Assembly: GCF_037975245.1 (NCBI RefSeq)
Contig: NC_092571.1
Span: 11,739,917 to 11,803,916, forward strand
Direction of reading: 5' to 3'
Source of the DNA: Apostichopus japonicus
Taxonomy: Eukaryota; Echinodermata; Holothuroidea; Aspidochirotida; Stichopodidae
DNA length: 64,000 nucleotides
The translations under genes and the position numbers were made by a program. How positions within the stretch are numbered: position 1 is the first letter of the stretch; each line of letters begins with the position of its first letter. Shown piece by piece: positions 62,061 to 64,000 of the stretch. The notes beneath the pieces are model-generated. The model ran no database searches, had not been told where the DNA came from, and saw only the letters and a list, made by a program, of their open reading frames with translations.

Positions 62061-64000
62061 ATAGGACCACTATTTCGTTCCTTATTCTATAAATGGACTT
62101 CACTGACTTCAGTTGATGGTTTGCTTGATATTCAAATGCAAAGGCAGCCCTATACAAACCAGGTACCAATTCAACTAGACGTATCATGTATATCCTACCC
62201 GCTATTTATACTTCAGTATCAGGAATAAACTATAACGGTCAGGATTGATTTTGCATTTTGCGGGTATATAGCGGATAGCTTACACAATGCATTCGCTTTT
62301 CACATGCAGATTGTCAGATTGTTATAGCGAAGCCTGCGGGCTGAAGTGAAGTATTGCAGTACTCATTAGACGGTTTTCAAGCTCACAGTGGCACTGATAG
62401 TATACAACGTGGAATATGTATAGGATATTGTTCTCATTATTTTCCCTTCAACCACTGACATCGCTGGAAAGTGGGCGGGAATAGCTAAACCTCCCCACTT
62501 TTGTTCGAACAGTGCTTGTGCCAAAATTTGGTGATTTTAATTTATTTATTTTTGTCAATTGGCTCCACACTTATGTCTATACCTGTCACACTCTAGCCTA
62601 AGTGACAGAGTTTTCCTCAAGACGGGCCTCGTCATGTTAACTATGTAGTCGGGATTAGCGAATAACATTTCGCAAGCATCTATAGACCGACAGTCCACAA
62701 ACTACCTGGCGCGACCCCCCAAACGTGGGTATCGAAACACTTTTCATTCGGTGGCGTAAATTTCCCCCGACGTCGGAAAATTGATCTACAGCTTTCGGTT
62801 AAGGTTATTTCTTTAACATCAAGTTAAAAGTACAATCTATAGTTTTCATGCCTCATTATGAGCCCTTGGTTCTTTCTCAGTGGAGTAGGCCTGTGCACAT
62901 ATAAACGTATGCGGACCCTTGCTTTATCGGCTTTTTTGGTGTCGTCATATAATTTATTAACTGACCTTTTAACTCATATCATTTTTCTTTCTTCTATCTC
63001 CTCCCCACACTACTAATAATCATCTGATCATTACCCGCCCCCCCCCCAACCCAACCCCACCTCTCCTATCAGCGCATACTAAAATTCCATAGACCTGCCT
63101 CGGCCCCATTACCAAGTAATATAGCTTATAGTTGCTCACTATAGGTTTCTCTAACGTTGGAAATGAAACCAAAAAAATCTGGGAACGGATTATATCATTA
63201 ATAAATTTAATAAAAGCTAAACTCAAAAAAGGGAATTTTAATGACTCAAGAAGATTATCTTTTATACTACCTCGTTGCAAAAACATCAACGATGTGCCCA
63301 GATCGATATACCACCATATGCCAAGATATAAAGATACCCATATATATTCCTAGCGAATAAAATAATCCTAGCCTTCTTTGAAGTGAAGAATTGCGTTGAA
63401 GTTTGTCTCATCTGCAAAAGGATGCCAGATACCATCTTCCTTTAACTACTAAGTCTTACAAGCAATAGCAACATGCACTTTATTTTTTAGGCAGGGGGAA
63501 GAGGACCCCTGGAAACCTAAAAGGATATTCTATTGGCTACAGTTGACTGCCTAGCAAAAATTGCTGAATATTGTCTTCATCTTTAGATGAAAACCGGATC
63601 CTCATAGCATTTTGTATCGCGAAGATAGAAACTTTTAAAATTTTGTGATGTTTTGTAAATGCATCTGGCAACAGTATAATGAATGATGTCATCAGGGCAC
63701 TTCAGCTGAAAATGTCTTTGTTTTTCTTTTACAGTTTATACTCATGTTGTTGTACTCGTACCCATGCTGTTGTATACTCTTAGTGCAATGCTGCGTATAC
63801 GTAATGAATACGGGCAATGTTTATATCATTGCAAATAAATCTGCGGTAATATCCTGAGCCATTCCGTAGTGCAAAGAACAGCACTATATTCCACATAGCA
63901 CATCTGTCTATATACATCACTTTACCCTTTCCAAAGAATTGTGAAATTAAAGTCAAAAACAGGATTAAAACTAATCAAGCGTCCACTGTTGCATGAAGCG
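62061..64000. other. No gene seen to the right edge
   Basis: AT-rich sequence with a C-run near 63036-63047 and no recognised exon. Confidence 0.5.

Noticed and set aside
58092-64000. N-terminal exons of the SLC7 gene in the right 6 kb
   Set aside because: I looked on the minus strand for the conserved first-helix GAGIYV-like region and found nothing convincing. The exons are taken to lie beyond the window.

Overview
The window is eukaryotic and intron-rich. It has split coding exons with GT/AG borders, long AT-rich non-coding stretches, many tandem arrays, tRNA-derived SINEs, a LINE and many hAT-type DNA transposons. The protein homologies and repeat landscape suggest a marine invertebrate deuterostome, perhaps an echinoderm; that placement is an inference. 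No bacterial gene organisation, CRISPR array or viral genome was seen. Most real coding sequence lies in short exons that I assembled by checking splice sites and reading phase by eye. || Layout, left to right. (1) 1-722: the 3' end of a leucine-rich-repeat (LRR) membrane-protein gene entering from the left. (2) 723-9847: non-coding, with a block of G/C-rich dispersed repeats at 3230-5170 and one copy of a three-copy repeat at 6000-6970. (3) 9848-27469, minus strand: a complete six-exon spermidine synthase gene encoding 290 aa. Intron 5 holds a DNA transposon. Intron 4 holds a hAT element with an 8-bp target duplication and a 36-bp minisatellite that starts about 40 bp from a splice donor. The 10-kb intron 3 holds 204-bp and 47-bp tandem arrays and two unassigned candidate exon groups. 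(4) 27470-33000: repeats, then a broken LINE (zinc-knuckle ORF1, endonuclease and start of the reverse transcriptase) on the minus strand, with a tRNA-derived SINE inserted in it. (5) 35329-36555: a hAT transposon that keeps only the C-terminal part of its transposase. (6) 39665-45179, plus strand: a two-exon gene for a small secreted PAN/Apple-domain protein. Its 5.2-kb intron is packed with transposons, one of which carries what looks like a captured transmembrane exon. (7) 45230-50860: a 52-bp tandem array, short tRNA-headed SINEs, a probable Penelope-like fragment, a 70-bp palindrome and a foldback element. (8) 50944-58091, minus strand: the last three exons of a cationic amino acid transporter (SLC7 family) whose 5' exons lie beyond the right edge. 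Its introns contain several MITEs. (9) 58092-64000: no recognisable coding sequence, presumably transporter intron. || The genes are unrelated neighbours, not a pathway, although polyamine synthesis and cationic amino acid uptake are metabolically adjacent. The main signal of the window is transposon-driven remodelling of introns: at least ten copies of one hairpin-bearing repeat motif, two hAT insertions with exact 8-bp target duplications, and a possible exon-carrying hAT element.
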